This document shows positions 1 through 8,416 of a DNA stretch of 57,578 bases, piece after piece (within the stretch, counting starts at the first letter, position 1; every line of letters starts with the position of its first letter). The notes under the pieces were generated by a model. That model was not told where the DNA came from and did not search any database. It worked only from the letters and a program-made list of their open reading frames with translations. The position numbers and the translations under genes were made by a program. This DNA comes from Micromonospora humi (lineage in GTDB: Bacteria > Actinomycetota > Actinomycetes > Mycobacteriales > Micromonosporaceae), in the NCBI RefSeq assembly GCF_900090105.1, contig NZ_FMDM01000025.1, positions 1 through 57,578 of the forward strand, read 5' to 3'.

Positions 1-317
1 CCGCGGTCGTCTCGATCGCCACCGCCCTGCAGGAGTCGAAGCTGGAGAACCTGGGCCACCTCGGCGACCGCAATGACCACGACTCGCTGGGCCTGTTCCA
101 GCAGCGCCCCTCCAGCGGTTGGGGCAGCCCGGAGCAGATCACCGACCCCGAGTACTCCACCCTGGCGTTCCTCAAGGGCCTCAAGCAGGTCGACGGCTGG
201 CAGGACATGCCGCTGACCAAGGCCGCCCAGACCGTGCAGGTCTCGGCCTACCCGGACGCCTACGCCCAGTGGGAGAAGCAGGCCACCGACCTCGTCAACC
301 AGCACTGGACCAAGTAA
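1..317 (+). CDS. Lysozyme-fold / transglycosylase-like protein, C-terminal part
   Basis: Only the last 104 or so codons are in the window, read in frame 3 and ending at TAA 315-317. The visible part has an ALQESKLENL motif followed by a Gly/Asp loop and DSLGLFQQRPSSGWG, then a helix-rich tail. The ExxxL plus GLFQ(Q)RPS pattern is typical of an actinobacterial family annotated as lysozyme-like or SLT-like cell-wall hydrolases; the Glu of QESKL would be the catalytic candidate. The N-terminus, where a signal peptide or coiled coil is expected, lies outside the window. Substrate and activity are not shown here. A strong hairpin follows the stop directly. Confidence 0.6.
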   Translation, partial: AVVSIATALQESKLENLGHLGDRNDHDSLGLFQQRPSSGWGSPEQITDPEYSTLAFLKGLKQVDGWQDMPLTKAAQTVQVSAYPDAYAQWEKQATDLVNQHWTK

Positions 318-328
318 GCACACACGTG

Positions 329-363
329 AAGGCCGGCACCCGAACGACGGGTGCCGGCCTTTC
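329..363 (+). terminator. Rho-independent-type hairpin terminator
   Basis: A perfect 14-base stem (329-342 with 348-361) around a 5-base loop, followed by a short T run, 12 bases after the stop of the transglycosylase-like gene. Confidence 0.8.
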
Positions 364-436
364 CGCGTACCCGGAACGGGTGAACCGGGCCGGGTAGCCG
401 GGGTGCGGCCGGCGGCGGCAGGGGTTGGATGCGGGC

Positions 437-922
437 ATGGACGAGGTGGACGCCGCCGACCTGCGTCGGGCGTACGACGAACTGCTCGCGGAGGTGGACG
501 CGGGCGGGTTCGGGCCGCCGCCGGAGGGTGAGCTGAGCGCCGAGCAGATCGTCGCGCACCTCGCCGCGAACGACGAGCTGATGAGTGAGGCGACCGAGGC
601 GGTGTTGGCGGGCTCGCCGTTCGCCTACTACGACCTGGACACGGTGCACCGCCCGCAACTCGACGCGCTGGTCTCCGAGTGCGGTGGGCTGGACGGGTTG
701 GCCGCCCTGCTGCGGGCGACCAGCCTGAAACTGTGCGCGCTGGCGCAGCGGCTCGGCCCGGCCGCGGAGACACCGGTGGACACCGTGCTGCGTGAGGGCT
801 TCGACCTCGACGTCGACGACTCACTCCCGTGGGGTCGCGCGCTCGACCTGCACGTCCGGGTCCACCTGCCGATGCACCTGGCCCAACTCCGCGCCCTGCG
901 CCGCCAGCCCCACCCGGCCTGA
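437..922 (+). CDS. DinB-like hypothetical protein
   Basis: 161 residues from ATG 437; a purine-rich AGGGG lies at 420-424, and an in-frame TTG at 425 would sit too close to it. The protein is acidic and helical, with EQIVAHLAAND near residue 40 and a C-terminal HVRVHLPMHLAQL segment. The widely spaced histidines resemble the metal-binding helices of the DinB / mycothiol-dependent enzyme superfamily, but the match is weak. No enzymatic role can be assigned. It stands alone between two hairpin elements. Confidence 0.55.
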   Translation: MDEVDAADLRRAYDELLAEVDAGGFGPPPEGELSAEQIVAHLAANDELMSEATEAVLAGSPFAYYDLDTVHRPQLDALVSECGGLDGLAALLRATSLKLCALAQRLGPAAETPVDTVLREGFDLDVDDSLPWGRALDLHVRVHLPMHLAQLRALRRQPHPA

Positions 923-936
923 CCGTGCCCGCCCTC

Positions 937-1018
937 CGCGTCGATCTTGGAGTTGTGGCGGTTTACAAGCCTGACGAAGCCCGTATTTCAGGCGCCAAAA
1001 CTCCAAGATCGACGTGCG
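937..1018. repeat. Long imperfect inverted repeat, intergenic
   Basis: Arms at 939-960 and 991-1012 are complementary over about 22 bases with one mismatch, including a perfect 16-base core (939-954). The 30-base spacer carries a nested shorter dyad around 970-992. It lies between the convergent DinB-like and GlxA-like genes, so it could end transcription from both sides, but it lacks a T tract and is longer than usual. It may be a dispersed intergenic repeat. Confidence 0.7.
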
Positions 1019-1034
1019 GCCCGGCACGCCCAGC

Positions 1035-2015
1035 TCAGCGCGCGGCGGGCGCGCGGAAGGTGCGGCGGTAGGCGGTCGGGGACACGCCGACCCGGGTGTG
1101 GAAGTGCTGGCGCAGGGCGGCGGTGGTGCCGAAGCCGGCGTCGCGGGCCACCCGGTCGACGCTCAGGTCGGTGGTCTCCAACAGCACCCGGGCGTGTTCG
1201 GTGCGCTGCTGGAGCAGCCACTGCGCCGGGCTGAGCCCGGTCTCGGAGCGGAAGCGCCGGGTGAACGTGCGGACGCTCATCCGCGCGTGCCCGGCCAGTT
1301 CCCGCAGCGTGACCGGTTCGTGCAGCCGCTGCCGGGCCCACTCCCGGGTGGCGGCGGTGCCGGTCTCCGCGACCCGGGGCACCGGCCGTTCGATGTACTG
1401 CGCCTGCCCGCCGTCGCGCCACGGCGGCACGACGCAGCGCCGGGCCGCCCGGTTGGCGACCGCGCTGCCGTGGTCGGTGCGGATCACGTGCAGGCAAAGG
1501 TCGACGCCGGCGGCCACCCCGGCCGAGGTGAGCACCCGGCCGTCGTCGACGAAGAGCACCTCGGGGTCGAGCCGTACGTCGGGGTGCAGCCGGCGGAAGC
1601 GGGACGCGTACGCCCAGTGGGTGGTGGCGGGTCGGCCGTCGAGCAGGCCGGCGGCGGCGAGCACGAACGCGCCGGTGCAGATGGACATGATCCGGGCCCC
1701 CCGGTCGTGGGCGGCGCGCAGCGCGGTCGCCACCTCGTCGGCCACCGTGCCGTCGTCGAGCGGCGGCCCCGCGTGGATGCCGGGGACGATCACCGTGTCG
1801 GCGGTCGCCAGCAGGTCGAGCCCGTGGTCGGGGAGCACCTGGAAGCCGGCGGTGCTGCGGATCGGCCGGCCGCCGGCGGTGCAGGTGGTCACCGCGTACA
1901 GCGGGGTCCGGTCGTCGGTGCGGGCGGCGCCGAGGACCTGGGCCGGGGTGCCGAGGTCGAGGGCGACCACGCCGTCCAGGGCGAGCACGGCGACGCGGTG
2001 CGGTACGACGGTCAT
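1035..2015 (-). CDS. GlxA-family regulator (DJ-1/PfpI domain plus AraC HTH)
   Basis: 326 residues from the ATG at 2013-2015; an in-frame start 18 bases upstream is less likely. Residues 1-180 form a DJ-1/PfpI-like amidotransferase fold (VAVLALDGVVALDLGTP, then DTVIVPG and the nucleophile-elbow-like SICTGAFVLAAAGLLDG). Residues 215-320 are an AraC-type double HTH (VTLRELAGHARMSVRTFTRRF and the second helix pair with VGVSPTAYRR). GlxA-type proteins are DNA-binding regulators whose DJ-1 domain is thought to sense a ligand. It is divergent from the MFS transporter at 2087 with about 70 bases between them, which suggests that it controls that exporter. Confidence 0.88.
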   Translation of the reverse strand: MTVVPHRVAVLALDGVVALDLGTPAQVLGAARTDDRTPLYAVTTCTAGGRPIRSTAGFQVLPDHGLDLLATADTVIVPGIHAGPPLDDGTVADEVATALRAAHDRGARIMSICTGAFVLAAAGLLDGRPATTHWAYASRFRRLHPDVRLDPEVLFVDDGRVLTSAGVAAGVDLCLHVIRTDHGSAVANRAARRCVVPPWRDGGQAQYIERPVPRVAETGTAATREWARQRLHEPVTLRELAGHARMSVRTFTRRFRSETGLSPAQWLLQQRTEHARVLLETTDLSVDRVARDAGFGTTAALRQHFHTRVGVSPTAYRRTFRAPAAR

Positions 2016-2086
2016 GGCCCGATTATTGCGCACGATGGCTTTCCGGCCACTCGTCCCGCCCCTCCCGGCCGTCCGAGACTCGGTGG

Positions 2087-3376
2087 GTGAGAAGACTGCA
2101 TCCGGCCTGGCTCGTCGCCGCGGTCGCCTTCGTGGCGCTGGTCGGCGCCGCCGGCTTCCGCGCCACCCCCGGGGTGCTGCTGCACCCGCTGCACGCCGAG
2201 TTCGGCTGGCCGCTCGCCACCATCTCCGCCGCCGTCTCGGTCAACCTGCTGCTCTACGGCGTCACCGCCCCGTTCGCGGCGGCGCTGATGGACCGGTTCG
2301 GGATCCGCCGGGTGGTCGCCTGCGCGTTGCTGCTGGTGGCGGCCGGCAGCGGCCTGACCGTGGCGATGACCGAGAGCTGGCAGCTCGTCCTCTGCTGGGG
2401 CGTGCTGGTCGGGCTGGGCACCGGCTCGATGGCGCTGGCCTTCGTGGCGACCGTGACGGGCCGCTGGTTCGTCAGGCGTCGGGGCCTGGTCACCGGTGTG
2501 CTCACCGCCGGCGGGGCGGCCGGTCAGCTCGTGTTCCTGCCGCTGCTCGCGGTGCTGGTGCGCGACCACGGCTGGCGTGCGGCGGCACTCGTCGTCGCCG
2601 GGGCCGCGCTGGCGGTCGTACCCCTGGTGGTGTGGTTGCTGCGCGAGCACCCGGCGGACCTGGGCCGGCCGCCCTACGGCGCGACCGCTGTCGTCCCGCC
2701 GGCCCGGCCGGAGGGCGGCGCGGCGGCCCGCGCGGTCGGCGCGCTGGCCGCCGCCGCGCGGACCCGGCCGTTCTGGCTGCTCGCGGGCGGCTTCGCGATC
2801 TGCGGCGCGACCACGAACGGCCTGGTCGGCACGCACTTCGTGCCGGCCGCGCACGACCACGGCATGCCGGAGACGACAGCCGCCGGCCTGCTCGCCGTGG
2901 TCGGGCTCTTCGACATCGCCGGTTCGATCGCCTCCGGCTGGCTCACCGACCGGGTCGACGCGCGGCTGCTGCTCGGCGCCTACTACGCGTTGCGCGGGGC
3001 GTCGCTGCTGGTGCTGCCGAGCCTGTTCGCCGGTTCGGCCCGGCCGAGCATGCTCGTCTTCATCGTCTTCTACGGGCTGGACTGGGTGGCCACCGTGCCG
3101 CCGACCGTGGCGTTGTGCCGGGAGTGGTTCGGCACGTCCGGGGCGGTGGTCTTCGGCTGGGTGTTCGCCGCGCACCAGGCGGGCGCCGCGATCGCCGCGA
3201 CCGGCGCCGGGCTGGTCCGCGACCGGCTCGGCGACTACGCGGTGGCCTGGTACGTGGCCGGCGCGCTGTCGGTCGGCGCGGCCGGGCTCTCCCTGCTGCT
3301 GCGCCGGCGCGGTGCCGCCCCGGCGTTCGCGCTGCCGGTGCCGGCCGCCCGGCGGGCCTGGAGCTACCGGGGCTGA
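2087..3376 (+). CDS. MFS transporter
   Basis: 429 residues from GTG 2087, with about 12 hydrophobic segments. The loop after helix 2 (ALMDRFGIRRVV) and the stretch RWFVRRRGLVTGVLTAGGAAGQ are typical of major facilitator permeases of the monocarboxylate/oxalate-formate-like branch. It sits in the cytoplasmic membrane; the substrate is unknown. The divergent GlxA-like gene is the likely regulator. Its stop lies only 4 bases from the stop of the convergent lectin gene. Confidence 0.85.
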   Translation: MRRLHPAWLVAAVAFVALVGAAGFRATPGVLLHPLHAEFGWPLATISAAVSVNLLLYGVTAPFAAALMDRFGIRRVVACALLLVAAGSGLTVAMTESWQLVLCWGVLVGLGTGSMALAFVATVTGRWFVRRRGLVTGVLTAGGAAGQLVFLPLLAVLVRDHGWRAAALVVAGAALAVVPLVVWLLREHPADLGRPPYGATAVVPPARPEGGAAARAVGALAAAARTRPFWLLAGGFAICGATTNGLVGTHFVPAAHDHGMPETTAAGLLAVVGLFDIAGSIASGWLTDRVDARLLLGAYYALRGASLLVLPSLFAGSARPSMLVFIVFYGLDWVATVPPTVALCREWFGTSGAVVFGWVFAAHQAGAAIAATGAGLVRDRLGDYAVAWYVAGALSVGAAGLSLLLRRRGAAPAFALPVPAARRAWSYRG

Positions 3377-3380
3377 CCGG

Positions 3381-4091
3381 TCAGCCCAGCGCCCACTGCT
3401 GCTCGGCGGCGCCGGTGCACGGTGCCTGTTCGAGCTCCCGCCCGGCCTCGGTGCCGGCGTCGTCGACCTGCGCGCACTTGCCGCTGTGCACGGCGACCAG
3501 GAGCACCGGGCCGGCGCCGGTCGGATTGAGCTTCCACTGCTGGTTGGGCTGGCCGTTGCAGGACCACTGGAGCACGTCGGCACCGTCGTCGCCGCTGGCG
3601 GCGTTGACGTCCAGGCACTTGCCGCTGGCCGCGTTGACCAGCAGGTAGGTGTCGGCGGAGACCGGCGTGACCACCCACTGCTGCTCCGGACCGCCGGTGC
3701 AGTCGGCCAGCGCGGCCTGGGCGCCCTCCGGCTCGTCGCCGACGACGCCGACGCAGCGCCCGGACGGCACGCCCCGGATCACCTTCGGGGTGGCCACCGG
3801 GGCGGCGGGTGTGGTCGGCTCGGCGCTCGGCGTGGGCGACGGCGCGGCCTCCGTCGTCGGCGGGGCCGCGCTCGACTCGCTCTCCGCCGGGGTCGGCACG
3901 GCCGCCGCCGGCACCACCTGCCGGTCGGCCCCGCCGCCCAGCACGCCGGTGGCGAAGAAGACCCCCAGGAGTACGCCGACCAGGGCGACGCCCAGCGCCA
4001 CGCGCATCAGCGGGTCCCGGGGCAGCCGGACGCCACGGGCGGGGCGGGCCCCGTAGACGGTGCCGGGCGGGGCGGTGTGCGGGTCGGCCAT
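3381..4091 (-). CDS. Membrane-anchored ricin-type beta-trefoil lectin domain protein
   Basis: 236 residues starting at ATG 4091. A short basic cytoplasmic part precedes one transmembrane segment (about residues 30-48, VALGVALVGVLLGVFFATGV), then a Pro/Thr/Ser/Ala-rich linker to about residue 100. The C-terminal half carries three trefoil-like repeats with the QxW signature: EQQWVV, NQQWKL and EQQWAL, with paired cysteines in GKCLDVN and GKCAQVD. This architecture presents a sugar-binding RICIN domain on the outer face of the membrane. The ligand is not predictable. Confidence 0.85.
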   Translation of the reverse strand: MADPHTAPPGTVYGARPARGVRLPRDPLMRVALGVALVGVLLGVFFATGVLGGGADRQVVPAAAVPTPAESESSAAPPTTEAAPSPTPSAEPTTPAAPVATPKVIRGVPSGRCVGVVGDEPEGAQAALADCTGGPEQQWVVTPVSADTYLLVNAASGKCLDVNAASGDDGADVLQWSCNGQPNQQWKLNPTGAGPVLLVAVHSGKCAQVDDAGTEAGRELEQAPCTGAAEQQWALG

Positions 4092-4149
4092 GGGGGCATC
4101 CTGACCCACCGGGGCGCCCGAGGGCCAGTCGACCCGTCGGGCCGGTGAC

Positions 4150-4443
<294 letters not shown>

Positions 4444-4474
4444 GCTATGCCGGTCGCCGCGCGCCGGCCACCGG

Positions 4475-4945
4475 TCAGCGGGTGGGTTCCGGGTCGGTGA
4501 CGTCGGCGACGGTCGCGTCGAGCGTGGCCAGCGCCGCGTCGGCGTCCACCGCGACGGCGAGGCCGTGCTCGCCCGCGCCGAGCGTGATCTCCCGGCCGCG
4601 CAGCCGCTCGTCGGCGATCACCGGCCAGGCCGTGGTGGACCCGAACGGCGTGATGGTGCCGCGCGCGTAGCCGGTGGCCTCCTTCGCGGCGGCGGCGTCG
4701 GGCAGGGACACCCGGTTCACCCCGAGCAGGGCGCGCAGCTTCGGCCAGGACACGACCCGGCCGCCCGGGGTGAGCACGAACAGGTGGTCGCCCTCGCCGC
4801 GGCGGACCACGATCGTCTTGACCACGTCCGGCACCTCGACGCCCCGCGCCGCGGCGGCCTCGGCCAGGCCGGCGACCGGCCCGTGCCGGATGACGCGGTA
4901 CGGCAGTCCGGCGGCGTCGAGGGCGCTGAGCGCGGGGTTGACCAT
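4475..4945 (-). CDS. YbaK/EbsC-family aminoacyl-tRNA deacylase-like protein
   Basis: 156 residues from ATG 4945. It shows VVKTIVVRRGEGDHLFVLTPGGRVVSW split around the conserved lysine, then ATGYARGTITPFG, the YbaK/ProX signature. Members hydrolyse mischarged tRNAs (Cys-tRNA-Pro or Ala-tRNA-Pro) in trans. Which tRNA this one edits cannot be told from sequence. The reading frame stays open far upstream, but that part is the shadow of the tmsA gene on the other strand. Confidence 0.85.
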   Translation of the reverse strand: MVNPALSALDAAGLPYRVIRHGPVAGLAEAAAARGVEVPDVVKTIVVRRGEGDHLFVLTPGGRVVSWPKLRALLGVNRVSLPDAAAAKEATGYARGTITPFGSTTAWPVIADERLRGREITLGAGEHGLAVAVDADAALATLDATVADVTDPEPTR

Positions 4946-5025
4946 GGCCGTCACGGTAACCCGCGCGTCGCCGACGGGTCGGCGGAAGGCCACCGTGGAC
5001 ATCCCACGAATCGTCGTACCCGGGC

Positions 5026-5031
5026 GTAAAG
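5026..5031 (+). promoter_or_regulatory. Possible -10 box of a leaderless tmsAB transcript
   Basis: TAAAGT lies 7 bases before the tmsA ATG (5039), in a short divergent region with no clear Shine-Dalgarno sequence. Such spacing is common for leaderless actinobacterial mRNAs. No clear -35 was seen. Confidence 0.35.
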
Positions 5032-5038
5032 TGATCTC

Positions 5039-6424
5039 ATGCGAGCTGTCCGTGATCATGAACGGGCGGTGGGCGCGCTCCGGCGGTCCTACGCCGCGGT
5101 GCCCGCCGGCGAGACGGTGCGGCTGGCCAAGCAGACCTCGAACCTGTTCCGCCCCCGGTCCGCGCCGCGGACGCCGGGGCTCGACGTGAGCGGGCTGACC
5201 GGGGTGCTCGCCGTCGACGAGGCGGCCCGCACCGCCGACGTGCAGGGCATGTGCACCTACGAGGACCTGGTCGACGCGACGCTTCCGCACGGGCTGATGC
5301 CGCTTGTCGTGCCGCAGTTGCGCACCATCACGCTGGGCGGCGCGGTGACCGGGCTCGGCATCGAGTCCACCTCCTTCCGCAACGGCCTGCCGCACGAGTC
5401 GGTGCTCGAGATGGACGTGCTCACCGGCGCGGGCGAGCTGGTCACCACCCGACCCCAGGGTGAGCACGCCGACCTGCACCGGGCGTTCCCCAACTCGCTG
5501 GGCAGCCTCGGCTACGCCACCCGACTGCGCATCGAGCTGCAACCGGTGGGTCGGCACGTGGCGCTGCGCAACATCCGGTTCACCCGGCTGGAGGAGCTGG
5601 TCGACGCGATCGGCGAGGTGGTCGACAAGGGCGCCTACGCGGGTGAGCCGGTCGACGCGATGGACGGGGTGGTGTTCAGCCCCGGCGAGTCCTACCTGGT
5701 GCTCGGCGCGTTCACCGACGAGCCCGAGGGGCGCCCGTCCGACTACACCGGGCAGGAGATCTACTACCGCTCGCTGCGCCGCCGCACCCGCGACGTGCTG
5801 ACCGCGTACGACTATCTCTGGCGGTGGGACACCGACTGGTTCTGGTGCTCGGCGGCGTTCGGGGTGCAGCACCCGGTCGTCCGGCGGCTCTGGCCGCAGC
5901 GCTACCGACGCAGCGACGTCTACCACCGGATCGTGCGGCTGGAGCACCGGCACCGGGTGGCCGCCCGGGTCGACCGGTGGCGGGGTCGGCCGGCGCGCGA
6001 GCGCGTGGTGCAGGACGTGGAGATCCCGCTGGACCGGACACCCGAGTTCCTCCGCTGGTTCGCGGGGAACGTGAAGATGGATCCGGTCTGGCTCTGCCCG
6101 CTGCGGCTGCGCGAGCCGTCCGGCCCGGGTTCGGCCCGGGCCTGGCCGTTATATCCGCTCCAACCGGGCGAGACGTATGTGAACATCGGCTTCTGGGGGA
6201 GCGTGCCGATCGCGGCGGGCGCGGCCGACGGCGACGTCAACCGGCGGATCGAGCACATGGTGTCGGAGTCGGGCGGGCACAAGTCGCTCTACTCCGACGC
6301 GTACTACGACCGGGCCGCGTTCGACCGGCTCTACGGCGGGGAGACCTGGCGCGCCGTGAAGGACCGCTACGACCCGGATCACCGACTCACCGGACTGTAC
6401 GAGAAGGCGGTATCCCGAGCATGA
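5039..6424 (+). CDS. tmsA: FAD-binding oxidoreductase, TmsA-type (10-methyl fatty acid synthesis)
   Basis: 461 residues. The N-terminal half is an FAD_binding_4 (PCMH/VAO-like) domain: SNLFRPR, LAVDEAARTADVQGMCTYEDL and the pyrophosphate loop PQLRTITLGGAVTGLGIES at about 92-110. The C-terminal half is aromatic-rich (LRRRTRDVLTAYDYLWRWDT). In actinobacteria an FAD protein of this type next to a cyclopropane-synthase-like methyltransferase forms the TmsA/TmsB (also called BfaA/BfaB) pair; the flavoprotein reduces the 10-methylene intermediate to a 10-methyl acyl chain such as tuberculostearate. The next gene starts with a 4-base ATGA overlap, so the two are translationally coupled. The pathway role is by analogy. 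Confidence 0.8.
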   Translation: MRAVRDHERAVGALRRSYAAVPAGETVRLAKQTSNLFRPRSAPRTPGLDVSGLTGVLAVDEAARTADVQGMCTYEDLVDATLPHGLMPLVVPQLRTITLGGAVTGLGIESTSFRNGLPHESVLEMDVLTGAGELVTTRPQGEHADLHRAFPNSLGSLGYATRLRIELQPVGRHVALRNIRFTRLEELVDAIGEVVDKGAYAGEPVDAMDGVVFSPGESYLVLGAFTDEPEGRPSDYTGQEIYYRSLRRRTRDVLTAYDYLWRWDTDWFWCSAAFGVQHPVVRRLWPQRYRRSDVYHRIVRLEHRHRVAARVDRWRGRPARERVVQDVEIPLDRTPEFLRWFAGNVKMDPVWLCPLRLREPSGPGSARAWPLYPLQPGETYVNIGFWGSVPIAAGAADGDVNRRIEHMVSESGGHKSLYSDAYYDRAAFDRLYGGETWRAVKDRYDPDHRLTGLYEKAVSRA

Positions 6425-7767
6425 GTCTGACCGACCGAACACCGGGGGCGGCGAGCGCCTCCGCCGGACCGCCGCCGGCGGGCGGCCGGCGCACCGGACC
6501 CACCGTGGCGGACGTGATCCGCGCGGTCACCGCCGGCGACCTGCCCGTGCGGGTCACCGGCTACGACGGCAGCGCGGTGGGCCCGGCCGACGCCGGGATC
6601 ACCCTGTCGATCCGCACCGAGCGGGGCCTGTCCTACCTGCTCACCGCGCCGGGTGACCTGGGCATGGCCCGCGCCTACGTCAGCGGCGACCTGGGGCTCG
6701 ACGGCGTGCACCCGGGCGACCCGTACGAGGCGTTGCGGGTGCTCAAGGACGAGATGCCGTTGCGGATGCCGCCGGTCGCCGACGCGGTGGCCCTGGTCAA
6801 GGGGCTGGGCTGGGAGCGGCTGCGGCCACCGCCGCCCCCGCCGCAGGAGGCGGCGCCGCGCTGGCGGCGGGTGATGACCGGGCTGCGGCACTCGAAGGTC
6901 CGGGACAGCAGCGCGATCTCGCACCACTACGACGTGTCGAACGCCTTCTACGAGAAGGTGCTCGGCCCGTCCATGACGTACACCTGTGCGGTCTTCCGCA
7001 GCCCCGGTGACACGCTGGAGGAGGCGCAGCGGGCCAAGTACGACCTGGTCGCCGGGAAGCTGGCGCTCAAGCCGGGGATGCGGCTGCTCGACGTCGGCTG
7101 CGGCTGGGGCGGCATGGTCCGGCACGCGGCCCGGGAGTACGGCGTGCGGGCGCTGGGCGTGACGCTGTCCCGGGCGCAGGCCGAGTGGGCGCAGGCCGCG
7201 ATCGAGCGGGAGGGGCTGGGCGACCTGGCCGAGGTGCGCCACCTCGACTACCGGGACGCGCCGCGCGAGCAGTTCGACGTGATCTCCTCGATCGGGCTGA
7301 CCGAGCACATCGGGGTGCGCAACTATCCGGCCTACTTCGGCGCGCTGCGGTCCCGGCTCAAGCCGGGCGGGCGGCTGCTCAACCACTGCATCACCCGCGC
7401 CGACAACCGGGCGCCGCACCGCTCCGGCGCGTTCATCGACAGGTACGTCTTCCCCGACGGGGAGCTGGCCGGCCCGGGGCGGCTGATCAGTGAGATGCAC
7501 GACGCCGGGTTCGAGGTGCACCACGAGGAGAACCTGCGCCAGCACTACGCGCTGACGCTCGCCGGCTGGTGCCGCAACCTGGTCGACAACTGGGACTTCT
7601 GCGTCAACGAGGTGGGCGCGGGCACCGCCCGGGTGTGGGGCCTCTACATGGCCGGTTCCCGGATGGCGTTCGAGCGCAACGGCATCCAGTTGCACCAGGT
7701 GCTGGCCACGCAGAACGGCCCGGAGGGGGCCAACGGCTACCCGTTGCGCCCCGACTGGACGCCCTGA
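6421..7767 (+). CDS. tmsB: SAM-dependent fatty-acyl methyltransferase, TmsB-type (cyclopropane synthase family)
   Basis: 448 residues. The SAM-binding motif I LLDVGCGWGGMV is at about 222-233, preceded by the family hallmark ISHHYDVSNAFYEKVLG and SMTYTCAVF, and followed by VTLSRAQAEWA and SIGLTEHIG. These are hallmarks of the cyclopropane/mycolic acid synthase family. Together with the coupled flavoprotein it should methylate oleoyl phospholipids at C10 to give the methylene intermediate. The first 35 residues are low-complexity Gly/Pro/Ala. A hairpin terminator follows the stop. Confidence 0.85.
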   Translation: MSLTDRTPGAASASAGPPPAGGRRTGPTVADVIRAVTAGDLPVRVTGYDGSAVGPADAGITLSIRTERGLSYLLTAPGDLGMARAYVSGDLGLDGVHPGDPYEALRVLKDEMPLRMPPVADAVALVKGLGWERLRPPPPPPQEAAPRWRRVMTGLRHSKVRDSSAISHHYDVSNAFYEKVLGPSMTYTCAVFRSPGDTLEEAQRAKYDLVAGKLALKPGMRLLDVGCGWGGMVRHAAREYGVRALGVTLSRAQAEWAQAAIEREGLGDLAEVRHLDYRDAPREQFDVISSIGLTEHIGVRNYPAYFGALRSRLKPGGRLLNHCITRADNRAPHRSGAFIDRYVFPDGELAGPGRLISEMHDAGFEVHHEENLRQHYALTLAGWCRNLVDNWDFCVNEVGAGTARVWGLYMAGSRMAFERNGIQLHQVLATQNGPEGANGYPLRPDWTP

Positions 7768-7775
7768 CCCGTACC

Positions 7776-7811
7776 GACGAGAGGCCGCGCCGGCCGCGCG
7801 GCCTCTCGTCG
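7776..7811 (+). terminator. Hairpin terminator after tmsAB
   Basis: A 14-base GC-rich stem (7777-7790 with 7796-7809) just after the tmsB stop, followed by TCGTTCCTATT. Confidence 0.75.
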
Positions 7812-7817
7812 TTCCTA

Positions 7818-7850
7818 TTGACAAAGAAGTTTTGTACGTACAAACTGATT
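7818..7850 (+). promoter_or_regulatory. Promoter with 14-base palindromic operator
   Basis: A consensus -35 TTGACA at 7818-7823 is followed by the perfect palindrome TTTGTACGTACAAA at 7831-7844, inside the -35/-10 spacer and reaching the -10 region. The regulator ATG is at 7856. The position implies autorepression of the winged-helix gene and its coupled partner. Confidence 0.65.
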
Positions 7851-7855
7851 TTGTC

Positions 7856-8416
7856 ATGAGAGACGTCCTGTACCTGGAAGAGCGCGAGCAGGCCGAAGCC
7901 CTGCTCAAGCCGCAACGCATCGAGGTGCTGCGGCAACTCGCCGAGCCCCGCACCTGCACCGAGGTCGCGGCCCGGCTGGAGCAGACGCCGCAGCGCGTCT
8001 ACTACCACGTCAAGCAACTGGTCGCGGCCGGGCTGGCCGAGCAGGTCGCCGACCGGCGGGTGCGCGGCATCACCGAGGGCATCTACCAGGCCGTCGCCCG
8101 GTCCTACTGGCTCTCCCCGAAGCTGGTCGGCCGCATCGGCGACGGACGCCGCGTGCGCGACGAGCTGAGCCTCGGCTACCTGCTCGACCTGATGGAGGAG
8201 GTCCAGGCCGACATCGCCGCGCTGGACCGCGCCGCACCCGAACTGCCCTCGATCGGTGTGTCCGGAGAGATCCGGGTGCCCGCCGAGCGGCGCCAGGAAT
8301 TCCTGCACGACCTGCAGTCGACGCTGCGGGACCTGTTCACGCGCTACGGCGGCGCCGAAGGGGACGCCTTCAAACTCGCCGTGGCCTGCTACCCGAAAGG
8401 CGACAACCATGAGTGA
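7856..8416 (+). CDS. ArsR-like winged-helix regulator
   Basis: 186 residues from ATG 7856; an earlier in-frame start would lie inside the operator. The N-terminal 80 residues are a winged HTH (LLKPQRIEVLRQLAEPRTCTEVA, then TPQRVYYHVKQLVAAGL), as in ArsR-type regulators that act on SRPBCC partners. No metal-binding CxC motif is present, so it is not a classical metal sensor. The C-terminal 100 residues are helical and may form an effector or dimer domain. Its 3-prime end overlaps the SRPBCC gene by 8 bases. Confidence 0.8.
   Translation: MRDVLYLEEREQAEALLKPQRIEVLRQLAEPRTCTEVAARLEQTPQRVYYHVKQLVAAGLAEQVADRRVRGITEGIYQAVARSYWLSPKLVGRIGDGRRVRDELSLGYLLDLMEEVQADIAALDRAAPELPSIGVSGEIRVPAERRQEFLHDLQSTLRDLFTRYGGAEGDAFKLAVACYPKGDNHE

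Noticed and set aside
6379..7959. A 526-codon minus-strand frame over tmsB
   Set aside because: His/Gly/Arg-rich antisense shadow of tmsB, spanning its terminator.
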